DNA of 64,000 nucleotides from JAJCYK01 sp965224285. GTDB taxonomy: Bacteria; Bacteroidota; Bacteroidia; Cytophagales; Cyclobacteriaceae. Positions 1 to 7,412 of this stretch are shown one piece after another (the first letter of the stretch is position 1; the number at the start of each line of letters is the position of its first letter). The stretch covers positions 868,001 to 932,000 of the forward strand of contig OZ245043.1 in assembly GCA_965224285.1 (NCBI GenBank), read 5' to 3'. The notes beneath the pieces are model-generated. The model did no database searches. It saw only the letters and a list, made by a program, of their open reading frames with translations, and was not told where the DNA came from. Position numbers and translations under genes: made by a program.

Positions 1-677
1 AAGTACGGTATGACCTTGGAAATGATCACCTGGGCGGGTTGCATAGGTGAGGCCAGCAACACTTCCATGGTGCCAATTTCCTTTTCCCTGGTAATTGATA
101 TTGAAGTCATCATGGCTGAAATCAACATCAGGATCACCGCGATCAAGCCAGGGACAAATAGAAAGACGCTCTCCAAATTTGAATTATATAGCATTCTGAC
201 CTCCGGTCTGATGGCCAAATGACCCGGCTGATTAAGATTCAATTCCTGCTGGAAGCTTGAGATAATGGATGTGGTATAATTGATCAGGGTATTGGCAGTA
301 TTGGGATCGGTGGCATCTGCCAATATCTGCACTTCTGCTTGCTGATCTTTTTCCAGTTTTCGGGCAAATTTGTGGTCATATATGACCACTTGCTTTACCT
401 GGCCTTTTTGGAATACCTGCTCTACTTCTGTTTCAGTATATAAATATGCTGACAGTTGAAAGTACCCGGATGACAAAATTTTGTCGGTCAACCGGGCGGT
501 TAAATGGTCCCTGGATTTATCCAGGATGGCTATTTTCGCATCTTTGATCTCATTGGTGATGGCGTACCCAAAAAGCAGGATTTGAACCACAGGCATACCA
601 AAAAGAATGACCAGGGTACGGGTGTCCCTGAAAATGTGATAGAACTCTTTTACTACAAAGGCTTTAAATCTTCTCAT
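1..677 (-). CDS. ABC-2 type permease of a drug-efflux transporter (YbhS/YbhR-like), C-terminus cut by window edge
   Basis: The reading frame starts at ATG 677 and runs off the left edge, so about 225 residues are visible. The N-terminus (MRRFKAFVVKEFYHIFRDT) is typical of ABC-2 permeases: a short cytoplasmic amphipathic segment, then a membrane segment at about residues 17-38, a long periplasmic domain, and a second membrane segment at about 180-203 followed by the cytoplasmic stretch TREKEMGTMEVLLASP that is characteristic of the family. It overlaps the 3' end of the upstream ATPase gene by 14 bp, so it is the next gene of the same operon. By analogy with E. coli YbhFSR it would be one of two permeases exporting hydrophobic or cationic drugs; the second is expected beyond the window. 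Substrate unknown. Confidence 0.88.
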   Translation of the reverse strand, partial: MRRFKAFVVKEFYHIFRDTRTLVILFGMPVVQILLFGYAITNEIKDAKIAILDKSRDHLTARLTDKILSSGYFQLSAYLYTETEVEQVFQKGQVKQVVIYDHKFARKLEKDQQAEVQILADATDPNTANTLINYTTSIISSFQQELNLNQPGHLAIRPEVRMLYNSNLESVFLFVPGLIAVILMLISAMMTSISITREKEIGTMEVLLASPMQPAQVIISKVIPY

Positions 678-1401
678 GTGGCCTCGCCAATTTTACAAAC
701 ACCTCATGCATGGAAGAGGCATCGAATTGCTTCCTTAATTGATCGGGAGCATCCAAGGCCTCAATTTTACCATCGACCATCATGGATATACGGTCGCAAT
801 ATTCCGCTTCATCCATATAATGGGTGGTAACAAAAACGGTAATACCCTGATGGGCCGCTTCATAGATCAGTTCCCAGAATTGCCTTCGGGTGATTGGATC
901 CACCCCACTAGTAGGCTCATCCAGGAAAACAATCTTAGGGTCATGGATTATGGCTACTGAGAAAGCCAGTTTCTGTCTCCAACCCAAAGGCAAGGATTTG
1001 ATCAGGGCGTTTTTTACTTTTTCCAAAGCCAGCTTTTGCACCAATTCTGCAGTTTTTTCTTGTATTCGGCTGGTTGACAGGCCATAAATGCCCGCATAGA
1101 ATCCAATATTTTCAGCCACAGTTAGATCTTCATACAGGGAAAATCGCTGGCTCATATATCCGATGTTCTTCTTAATATCTTCGGCCTGCTTATATACATC
1201 AAATCCTGCTACCCTAGCGGTACCTGAAGTAGGACTCAATAAACCGGTAAGCATTTTAATGGCCGTGGTCTTACCAGCCCCATTGGAGCCTAAAAACCCG
1301 AAGATCTCCCCTTCCCGGACGGCGAAAGTGATGGCATTCACCGCAGTAAAGGCCCCAAAAGTTTTGGTCAATTCGTTCGCTTCAATTACTATCCGTTTCA
1401 T
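664..1401 (-). CDS. ABC transporter ATPase (second, canonical half of a split YbhF)
   Basis: A 245-residue nucleotide-binding subunit with a complete motif set: Walker A GSNGAGKTT (about 38-46), Q-loop glutamine in GYMSQRF (Q85), signature SLPLGWRQ (about 136-143), Walker B IVFLDEP (157-163) and H-loop histidine in TTHYMDEA (H194). The LPLGWRQ form of the signature is typical of the C-terminal ATPase domain of YbhF-type exporters, where two ATPase domains are fused; here they are separate genes. It overlaps the preceding ATPase gene by 4 bp and the following permease by 14 bp, indicating translational coupling. It should supply the catalytically competent ATP site of the efflux pump at the inner membrane. 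Confidence 0.93.
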   Translation of the reverse strand: MKRIVIEANELTKTFGAFTAVNAITFAVREGEIFGFLGSNGAGKTTAIKMLTGLLSPTSGTARVAGFDVYKQAEDIKKNIGYMSQRFSLYEDLTVAENIGFYAGIYGLSTSRIQEKTAELVQKLALEKVKNALIKSLPLGWRQKLAFSVAIIHDPKIVFLDEPTSGVDPITRRQFWELIYEAAHQGITVFVTTHYMDEAEYCDRISMMVDGKIEALDAPDQLRKQFDASSMHEVFVKLARPHEKI

Positions 1402-2324
1402 TTCACCACATCATCATTCATCATGGCCATAAAGCAGTCCTCTATACCGGGGGAAATGGGGCGAATCTCTACCCCACTGTGTCCGCGAGCTTCCAGATAT
1501 TCCTGTAGTTGTGTTAAGGATACTTCACCTCTACGATCGGTATAGTGAACCTGCGCTCCGAAGGGAAAAACCGATGCGGCATTGGGGAAAGCCTTAAGAT
1601 CTTTAAGCAATTGGTATTTGTGTTCAGCCCTCACCGCATAAAGCGGCGCCTTAAATTTTGCTACTATCTCCGAAGGCGTATTTACACTTAGCATAGTTCC
1701 CTCCTGGATCAAAGCTACCGTATCGCATAATTTGGCTTCGTCCATATATGGAGTGGACACCAGAATGGTAATTCCCTTGTCCCTCAAGTCTTTCAACATC
1801 TCCCAAAATTCATTTCGCGATACCGGATCTACGCCCGTGGTAGGCTCATCCAAAAACAGAATTTCAGGCTGGTGGATCAAGGCGCAGGAAAGGGCCAGTT
1901 TTTGCTTCATTCCACCAGATAATTGACCTGCTCTTCGATGCTTAAAAGGCTCAATTTGCTGATATATATCCTTGATCAAGTGATAGTTCTTTTCTATGGT
2001 AGTATTGTAAATGGCGGCAAATAACTGGAGGTTTTCCAATACGGTCAGGTCCTGGTAAAGCGAAAATCGCCCCGGCATATATCCCATTTTATTGCGGATG
2101 CTGCGGAACTCTTTTACCACTGGATGCCCAAGCACCGAGGCGGTTCCGGCATCCGGCAGCACTAACGTGGCTAATATTCGGATCAACGAAGTTTTTCCCG
2201 CCCCATCAGGTCCGATCAAGCCAAAAAGGGATCCCTTTGGCACATGAAGATCAATACCCTTCAGCGCCGAGGTAGTCCCATAATTCTTTATCAGGTGTTC
2301 TGTTTTAATGGCGGGGTCTTTCAT
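1398..2324 (-). CDS. ABC transporter ATPase with degenerate Q- and H-loops (first half of a split YbhF)
   Basis: A 308-residue ATPase: Walker A GPDGAGKTS (38-46), signature LSGGMKQK (135-142) and Walker B ILFLDEP (155-161) are present. The Q-loop position reads GYMPGRF, Gly in place of Gln at residue 85, and the switch histidine is replaced by proline in STPYMDEA (residue 192). The C-terminal 80 or so residues form the extra domain common in multidrug ATPases. It lies 5 bp after the HlyD-like gene and overlaps the next ATPase gene. In fused YbhF/RbbA proteins the first ATPase half is also atypical, so the pair probably forms an asymmetric heterodimer with one regulatory site; that is inference from the motifs. 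Confidence 0.92.
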   Translation of the reverse strand: MKDPAIKTEHLIKNYGTTSALKGIDLHVPKGSLFGLIGPDGAGKTSLIRILATLVLPDAGTASVLGHPVVKEFRSIRNKMGYMPGRFSLYQDLTVLENLQLFAAIYNTTIEKNYHLIKDIYQQIEPFKHRRAGQLSGGMKQKLALSCALIHQPEILFLDEPTTGVDPVSRNEFWEMLKDLRDKGITILVSTPYMDEAKLCDTVALIQEGTMLSVNTPSEIVAKFKAPLYAVRAEHKYQLLKDLKAFPNAASVFPFGAQVHYTDRRGEVSLTQLQEYLEARGHSGVEIRPISPGIEDCFMAMMNDDVVK

Positions 2325-2329
2325 ATGAT

Positions 2330-3232
2330 CTAGTCCAGGTGGTTCTCGATAAATGCCACTTCTCCCGGCATGCCCACCTTCAAAGTACCATCATTGATGG
2401 TGGCCACTTTGACCGCATATACCAGATTCACTCGTTCCTCTTTGGTTTGTATGATCTTGGGGGTGAATTCCGCCTGTGAGGACACCCAGGTAACTTTCCC
2501 ATCCAAGCTTCGATTAGTTTTTTTATCCCGGTCAACCAAAACTTTCACCGGCTGCCCAAGGCGAATACCAGCCAACTGATGGCCGCTCACATACACCCTC
2601 AATTCCATATTCTTCAAATCGGCCACTTTGAACAAAGGTTTTCCGATGGTAACAAATTCCCCGTTTTCTGCATACTGAGCTAATACTATTCCTTCTATGG
2701 GGGAGGTGAGGTAGCTTTTCCTCAATTGGTCATTAACTTGCGCTACCCTAACCTCCAATGGCGCTATTTCACTGAGGATTCCCTGATTGGAGGTGCTCAT
2801 TTGACTATGGGTAGCCAGTATCCTGCTGTCCACCACCTGTATTTCTCCATTGATATCATCCAGTTGTTTTTGGGTAGCCGCCTGGTCCTTGTACAAATTC
2901 TGTAGTCGCTGTTGCTCACGTAAAAGGTTGGCCTTTTGCTCTTGTAATACATTTACCTGCACTTTCACATCTTGTATTTTACTTTTCACAGCTGCAATGC
3001 TGTAAATGAGCTGTTGTTTTTCCAAGTAGAGTTGCGTAGTGTCAATCACACCCAGGCTCATGTTTTGATTAATCTCGTGGCCTTCCTGAACCGAAAAATC
3101 AATCAGTCTGCCATTGGCTTCAGCGGAGACAATTACTTCAGTGGCTTCAAAATTTCCGTAGGCATCGGAACCTTGTTCATTTTGACAAGCTGTGATCGAC
3201 CATACTAGTAAAAGAATTGTTATGTATTTCAT
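2330..3232 (-). CDS. HlyD/YbhG-like periplasmic adaptor lipoprotein of the efflux pump
   Basis: A 300-residue membrane fusion protein. The N-terminus MKYITILLLVWSITAC is a lipoprotein signal with Cys16 as the likely lipidated residue. A biotinyl-lipoyl-like half (VIVSAEANGRLIDFSVQEG), a long coiled-coil hairpin rich in Gln, Leu and Lys (about 75-170) and the second lipoyl half (SPIEGIVLAQYAENGEF) follow in order, then beta-barrel and membrane-proximal domains. It sits 12 bp after the outer-membrane channel gene and 5 bp before the first ATPase gene, the usual arrangement for a tripartite ABC pump. It should bridge the inner-membrane ABC complex to the TolC-like channel. Confidence 0.92.
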   Translation of the reverse strand: MKYITILLLVWSITACQNEQGSDAYGNFEATEVIVSAEANGRLIDFSVQEGHEINQNMSLGVIDTTQLYLEKQQLIYSIAAVKSKIQDVKVQVNVLQEQKANLLREQQRLQNLYKDQAATQKQLDDINGEIQVVDSRILATHSQMSTSNQGILSEIAPLEVRVAQVNDQLRKSYLTSPIEGIVLAQYAENGEFVTIGKPLFKVADLKNMELRVYVSGHQLAGIRLGQPVKVLVDRDKKTNRSLDGKVTWVSSQAEFTPKIIQTKEERVNLVYAVKVATINDGTLKVGMPGEVAFIENHLD

Positions 3233-3244
3233 GATTACCTGAGG

Positions 3245-4531
3245 TTAAATATTTCCCGATTTGACTAAGAGGTCAGCCTCGGTTTTCAACAGTTTCAGCT
3301 GATGAAGTTTAATGTTAGTTTTGGCTTTGGTCAGGTTGCTCAGTTCTATTAAGTATTGGGTCGAAGTAATCAAGCCATTCTTTAACTGGGAATAAGATTC
3401 CTTGACAATTTCCTCCTGTAGCTCCAGAATGGCACGATCTTTTTCGATAATGTCTGCAAGTTTTCGAATGTTAACCTGTTCTTCCAGCATTGATATGGAC
3501 ACACTTCGGTCAAAGTCCCGTTTTCTGCTGGTAACCACCCCCCTTTGGAGTTCCAGTATTCTTAGATCATTCCTTTTCTGTCCCCAATCCAGTAGTTGCC
3601 ACCGCAGTTTGATACCAGCAATATAAAATCCATCAAAATCCGTTTCAAATGGATTGTATGGATTTGGACTGGCAAAACCTCCTTCTGCAAAGGCAGAAAC
3701 TTGAGGATAATTCCTGATAGCAAGCAATGAATGGTTAGCGTCTAACTGTTTGACCTGTAGGTCAAACAACCTTAGTTCAGGCCTGCTTATAATCAAATCA
3801 TTAAAGGCCACCGAGTCGTAGTCAGGGATTGTTAGCCGGGTAGTTTGAGGTATTTCCATTTCTATCCAGCGAGACAGCATCAGCAGCATAGCCCTTTTGT
3901 CATGTCTGATCTCACTCAACTGTTGATCCATAGCAAGAAGCTCCTTTTCAAGTACCAGAGCATTGCTCGTCAATAATACCCCGTTATTCACTCTGGACTG
4001 TACCTCATGCAATTGTGTTTGAAGCGCCACCATCACCGTGTCCAGTATTCTTTCATTTTCCTGGGCTATCAGGGCACCGAAATAGAGTTGATTGATAAGA
4101 TTCTTTATCTGATTGAGCTCCACAGCTACTGTCTGCTGATCCAGATTGGCCTCTGCCAGCGCCAACTGTTGTTCGAGCTTGACCCGGCCTCCATCATAGA
4201 TCCTTTGGTTTAACCCGAGTTTCAGCTGATACTGGTCGTTGGGTATTTCCGGTACCTCCATGTCAGGATCAGTAAATGGCAAAGTAAATATATCCGATTG
4301 ATAACTGGCCCGTCCGCTTAATTCCAAGCTAGGTAAATTCCGTTTGGCAACGTTCTTTGCCTGCAGTTCAGCAATTGATGCATAGTACAGCTTTTGCTGA
4401 CTGACCGGACTCAAGCCCTGTGCCATATTATAACATTCCTGGAGTGTTAGGAACTGTGCTGGCATAATGGTTACGGAACTCATAAACACTACCAGTAAAC
4501 TCACTGACTTTAGGTGCGCTCTTTTCATCAC
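3245..4531 (-). CDS. TolC-family outer membrane efflux channel
   Basis: A 428-residue OEP/TolC-family protein. After a cleavable signal (MMKRAHLKSVSLLVVFMSS, likely processed near MPAQ) come the paired helical-repeat regions typical of TolC: a first repeat with LTLQECYNMAQ and GLNQRIYDGGR, and a second with DFDGFYIAGIKLRWQLLDWG and a heptad-rich C-terminal part. It starts 1 bp after the TetR gene stop and is followed 12 bp later by the HlyD-like gene, so it is the outer-membrane exit duct of this efflux system. Family assignment is clear; substrate cannot be read from the sequence. Confidence 0.92.
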   Translation of the reverse strand: MMKRAHLKSVSLLVVFMSSVTIMPAQFLTLQECYNMAQGLSPVSQQKLYYASIAELQAKNVAKRNLPSLELSGRASYQSDIFTLPFTDPDMEVPEIPNDQYQLKLGLNQRIYDGGRVKLEQQLALAEANLDQQTVAVELNQIKNLINQLYFGALIAQENERILDTVMVALQTQLHEVQSRVNNGVLLTSNALVLEKELLAMDQQLSEIRHDKRAMLLMLSRWIEMEIPQTTRLTIPDYDSVAFNDLIISRPELRLFDLQVKQLDANHSLLAIRNYPQVSAFAEGGFASPNPYNPFETDFDGFYIAGIKLRWQLLDWGQKRNDLRILELQRGVVTSRKRDFDRSVSISMLEEQVNIRKLADIIEKDRAILELQEEIVKESYSQLKNGLITSTQYLIELSNLTKAKTNIKLHQLKLLKTEADLLVKSGNI

Positions 4532-4532
4532 T

Positions 4533-5144
4533 CTAATTGTTAATGCTTATAGCAGACATGATAAATTCCGGTATCACAGTTTTTCTTTCCTCGATAAAGG
4601 AGTCGAATTCTTGCTTTTGCAAGCCAAAAACCTCTTGCAGCATAGGTTGAGCTAAAAACGGAAAAACCGATAGGGACATCAGGTTGGCCAGAAAATGCAT
4701 TGGGGAAATTGACCTGATCTTGCCCTTCTTTGCCTCTTGTTCCAATTGTTTTTCCAGGCGAGCTAAAGCACCTCCACGCTTAATTCCAATTTTTTCAATG
4801 ATCTCCTGGGGCTGATTTCTAAGTTCACTGAATAAGAACAGCGGAAGGAAGGGATTGGCCGCCAGCATATTAAGGTATTGGTCAACAAATTTGTTGATTT
4901 TCTCTTCCAATGGCAGATCCTCACCCAGGATGGCCATGATTCCGGGGGCAAACTCGGCGATAACTTCTTCAAATATGTTTTTAAATAATTGTTGCTTGCT
5001 GCGATAATAATAATGCAGCATGGCCTTGTTTATCTGTGCTTCATCAGCAATTTCCTGCATGCGGGCACCAGCCAAACCCTTATTGATAAACACCTTTTTA
5101 GCGGCTTCTTTGATCCTTTGTTCGGTGGGTAATGTATGTTCCAT
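4533..5144 (-). CDS. TetR-family repressor of the efflux operon
   Basis: A 203-residue protein with the N-terminal TetR helix-turn-helix: RIKEAAKKVFINKGLAGARM, then IADEAQINKAMLHYYYRSKQ and LFKNIFEEVI, at about residues 10-58. The C-terminal 140 residues are helical and ligand-binding in type, with no family-specific motif seen. It is the first gene of the operon, 1 bp ahead of the TolC-like gene, matching E. coli where TetR-type CecR (YbiH) precedes ybhGFSR. A palindromic element about 20-50 bp upstream of the ATG is a plausible autoregulatory operator. Confidence 0.92.
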   Translation of the reverse strand: MEHTLPTEQRIKEAAKKVFINKGLAGARMQEIADEAQINKAMLHYYYRSKQQLFKNIFEEVIAEFAPGIMAILGEDLPLEEKINKFVDQYLNMLAANPFLPLFLFSELRNQPQEIIEKIGIKRGGALARLEKQLEQEAKKGKIRSISPMHFLANLMSLSVFPFLAQPMLQEVFGLQKQEFDSFIEERKTVIPEFIMSAISINN

Positions 5145-5161
5145 AATAATATATACGCATA

Positions 5162-5192
5162 TTTAACTGCATGGTTTAACTATTTGGTTAAA
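5162..5192. promoter_or_regulatory. Candidate TetR operator upstream of the efflux operon
   Basis: The stretch contains TTTAAC at 5162-5167 and 5175-5180 and GTTAAA at 5187-5192. The last two form an inverted repeat with a 6-bp spacer, centred about 40 bp upstream of the TetR start codon. A second copy matching 14 of 16 positions, TTTAACTATATAGTTA, lies at 5290-5305. Inverted repeats of this size are typical TetR operators; binding is not shown by sequence alone. Confidence 0.45.
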
Positions 5193-5218
5193 AACAACCC
5201 TAACCCTCTATTTAGGTT

Positions 5219-5316
5219 GAACCTCCCCAGGGCAATGTGCTTCATATCAACTACGGTGCTTCTATTGAAGCGGTGAAAGGGTAAAGCTCTTTAACTATAT
5301 AGTTAGGATCCTTATG
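5219..5316 (+). pseudogene. 3' remnant of a CPVC thioredoxin-like gene (partial copy of the gene at 55456)
   Basis: Codons 5219-5284 read EPPQGNVLHINYGASIEAVKG followed by TAA, and 17 of the last 18 residues match the C-terminus of the intact protein at 55456-55689 (one Glu to Ala change). The 5' three quarters, including the CPVC site, are absent. DNA similarity seems to continue past the stop into the flank: TAGT, one mismatch, AGGATCC, near 5300 and 55705. It is therefore a duplicated gene end, not a small gene. It lies directly before an HxlR remnant. Confidence 0.75.
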
Positions 5317-5545
5317 TGAAGGGCCAAATAGATTTTCAGAGCTAAAGAAAGAACTTGATGGCATTACTCCCAGGGTACTAATAAAAGAGTTGCGATACCT
5401 AGAAATGAACAAAATGGTAGATCATGAAAGAGGCACCTATTCAAAAAACTCCGTTGATTACAGCTTGACTGAACATGGTAAGCAATTGGAACCTCTTATA
5501 TATAAAATCCATGATTGGGCCAAATACCAAGGGATACTGTTTTAA
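5303..5545 (+). pseudogene. HxlR-family regulator lacking its 5' end
   Basis: An open frame of 80 codons (stop TAA 5543-5545) without a usable start codon translates to the distal half of an HxlR winged-helix protein: RFSELKKELDGITPRVLIKE, then ELRYLEMNKMV, the wing SVDYSLTEHGKQLEPL and the closing IHDWAK. The family's N-terminal portion (the CP..L..GKW segment) is missing; a stop at 5300-5302 closes the frame upstream. A 14-bp perfect palindrome (TAACTATATAGTTA, 5292-5305) sits at the truncation edge. Probably inactive. HxlR proteins often control redox or thiol genes, which fits the adjoining thioredoxin-like remnant. Confidence 0.75.
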
Positions 5546-5598
5546 AGCGAAATTAAATGCTGCTGTATAGGCAATCTTATAAATTCAGGTGTTGCTCC

Positions 5599-5908
5599 TT
5601 ACCTTGTAAAAGGTAAGTTTTCGATTTTGTCAAATTGCGCTTCTGCATCGTAATACGCGTTTTCAATAACCTCATTTTTCCAGACCTCTGTCAGCTCCTT
5701 TGAGATCGTTAGCATGTTGTCTAAAACCACTTGTTTGTCGTTGGTGGCCCACTCCCAAACCACCGCAAAGTTCTATCTTCCAATTGCGCGAGTGTCGTTT
5801 TCAGATGTTGTTTCCTGCTGTCTTTGTTTTCCACCAGAATCTTGATCGTTTGATTGGCTACAACCAATAAGCAGCGCGATAAAAAGCCACAAATACAATA
5901 TTTTTCAT
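5599..5908 (-). pseudogene. Frameshifted small lipoprotein gene
   Basis: From ATG 5908 the frame gives MKNIVFVA and then meets a stop after 16 codons. In the next frame the same stretch reads LFIALLIGCS, a lipoprotein signal with lipobox, followed by a Gln/Ser/Asp-rich linker. A further shift is needed to reach the last readable part, which ends ISKELTEVWKNEVIENAYYD and IENLPFTR before the stop at 5601-5599. At least two frame disruptions in about 310 bp mark it as a decayed gene. Function of the ancestor is not recognised; it follows the cytochrome b gene in the same direction, 30 bp beyond its stop. Confidence 0.6.
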
Positions 5909-5941
5909 TTGTATTGTGTATAGAAAATGATGGGAATATGG

Positions 5942-6472
5942 TTATATAATTCTCTTTAAAGTGTTCTCTTTCATTACCAGGTAGTGTTTTATGACCCCGA
6001 TCACATGCATTACCAACAATAAAATCATGACCAATGACATCAATTCATGTCCTTTTAAAGGTGGAATTTCATCTCTTGGTACAATCAGGTTAGTATTTCC
6101 GCTTCTGAGGGCTTCTCCATACCCTCCTAAAACTAAGGTGGCAATTCCAGACAACGCAATCCCAAAAAGCAGGAAGTAAAATGCATTATGCACCCAGACC
6201 GCCAGTCTATCATTAAACTTCGAACCAGTTTTTAAGTCGACCGGACGGTTGCGTTTGAAAAACAGCCAGCTTCTCACCAGTGTAAGTATGAACACAATGA
6301 TACCGAGCAAGGCATGCAGTTTTATCAAACCCATTTTTTCAGAAGGATCAATACCCGACATATACTTTCCCAGGGGAAATAAGACAACTATTAGAATGGC
6401 AGTAATCCAATGAATAGCAATAGTTCCCTTGCTGTATTTCTGACTTAAATCATTTTGAATGGGATCTTCCAT
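5942..6472 (-). CDS. Cytochrome b561-family di-haem membrane protein
   Basis: A protein of about 176 residues with four predicted membrane helices. Haem-ligand-type histidines are seen in AIHWITAILIV (helix 1), LIKLHALLGI (helix 2), WVHNAFYFLLF (helix 3) and LVMHVIGVIKHYLV (helix 4), the pattern of the bacterial cytochrome b561 (YodB/CybB) family that passes electrons from quinol within the inner membrane. The ATG at 6472 is preferred over the in-frame TTG at 6490, which would overlap the upstream gene by 13 bp. It is downstream of an ABM-domain gene and a MarR gene, so it is probably a redox partner in a MarR-controlled stress operon. Confidence 0.88.
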   Translation of the reverse strand: MEDPIQNDLSQKYSKGTIAIHWITAILIVVLFPLGKYMSGIDPSEKMGLIKLHALLGIIVFILTLVRSWLFFKRNRPVDLKTGSKFNDRLAVWVHNAFYFLLFGIALSGIATLVLGGYGEALRSGNTNLIVPRDEIPPLKGHELMSLVMILLLVMHVIGVIKHYLVMKENTLKRII

Positions 6473-6477
6473 GATTC

Positions 6478-6849
6478 TCAAGCCACGCAATGTCCGGCAA
6501 CTGCCAGCTTTTTGAATAAATGCGGTGAAGCTACGGCGCTACCCGGGTATTCTCCAATTCGTTTTTGAAACTCCGGATTGGTAAATGCAGCACGGAAGCT
6601 CTCTACACTTTCCCACACCGCATAATTTACGAAAGTGGTACTACCACCGATGGCCTTGTGCAACTGTGTTGAGATGTAACCCGGTTGTTGCTTCATAAAG
6701 TCCGCATCATGAGACCAGGCGGCAATCAATGCAGCTTCGTCCCCGGCATCTATGGTAAAGACGTTGATAAGCACCACTGCGCCTTTTTCGTTTGACCGTA
6801 TCTGGTCTGCTAAACTTACATATTCATTGAGTTCTTTTAGTTCTGGCAT
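6478..6849 (-). CDS. Antibiotic biosynthesis monooxygenase (ABM)-domain protein
   Basis: A 123-residue protein with the ferredoxin-like ABM fold: VVLINVFTIDAGDEAALIAA, then QQPGYISTQLHKA and the FVNYAVWESVESFRAAF strand-helix unit. ABM proteins include cofactor-free oxygenases acting on quinone-like compounds as well as non-catalytic stress proteins; no residue seen here fixes the substrate. It sits between a MarR regulator (26 bp upstream) and a cytochrome b561-type gene (5 bp downstream), so a role in handling a redox-active small molecule or quinone is plausible. Confidence 0.85.
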   Translation of the reverse strand: MPELKELNEYVSLADQIRSNEKGAVVLINVFTIDAGDEAALIAAWSHDADFMKQQPGYISTQLHKAIGGSTTFVNYAVWESVESFRAAFTNPEFQKRIGEYPGSAVASPHLFKKLAVAGHCVA

Positions 6850-6874
6850 TTCGTCTATTTTTTATATTATTAAT

Positions 6875-7330
6875 TTAATTTTCAAATGAGTCAGTTCGAT
6901 CTCGAATGGCTTGTATCACTTCATAAGTTTGCTTAATATCTTGTTCTCCAATACCCTTTGATAGCTGGTTTACCCAGGCAATCTGAGCCTGGTCCATTTT
7001 GGCCATTACGGTTTTGCCTTTCTTGCTTATGGCAACCAGCGGGGAGCGTTTGTGATCAATATTGGCCTTCATAACTACCATTTGGAGATTCTTCAGGTCA
7101 TTAACAATGCGCTGTACTCCCTGACGAGACAAACCCATACGACGAGCAATCTGGGCTACCGTCAACGGTTGGTCGGCCAATTCAATAGCTCCGATTACCT
7201 GCCATCGTGCACTGGTAAGCCCAAAAGGTTTAGCAATATGATTGCCTGCATTCAACAAACTACCGTTTAGTCTGAAGATCTCTAAAATTAAATCGGTCAT
7301 AGATTGGCCTGCCGGAGTTCGTTTTTCCAT
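6875..7330 (-). CDS. MarR-family transcriptional regulator
   Basis: About 151 residues from ATG 7330 (MEKRTPAG). The winged helix-turn-helix reads LTSARWQVIGAIELADQPLT, AQIARRMGLSRQGVQRIVND and the wing with DHKRSPLVAISKKG; flanking helices give the dimer. An alternative ATG at 7348 adds six residues but would begin 2 bp from a perfect palindrome that looks like its own operator (7351-7366), so the shorter start is preferred. It probably represses itself and the two downstream genes and is released by a phenolic, quinone or oxidant. The effector is not identifiable. Confidence 0.9.
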   Translation of the reverse strand: MEKRTPAGQSMTDLILEIFRLNGSLLNAGNHIAKPFGLTSARWQVIGAIELADQPLTVAQIARRMGLSRQGVQRIVNDLKNLQMVVMKANIDHKRSPLVAISKKGKTVMAKMDQAQIAWVNQLSKGIGEQDIKQTYEVIQAIRDRTDSFEN

Positions 7331-7350
7331 ACCGCAATATATAACCATTT

Positions 7351-7366
7351 TGACAACATATTGTCA
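7351..7366. promoter_or_regulatory. Candidate MarR operator
   Basis: TGACAA (7351-7356), spacer CATA, TTGTCA (7361-7366) is a perfect 6-bp inverted repeat about 20 bp upstream of the chosen start codon of the MarR gene. MarR-family proteins typically bind 16-20 bp palindromes in their own promoters. Confidence 0.6.
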
Positions 7367-7412
7367 TTTTATTTTATTTTTTTAATATTTCTTAAACTCC
7401 TGGTATTAGGTG

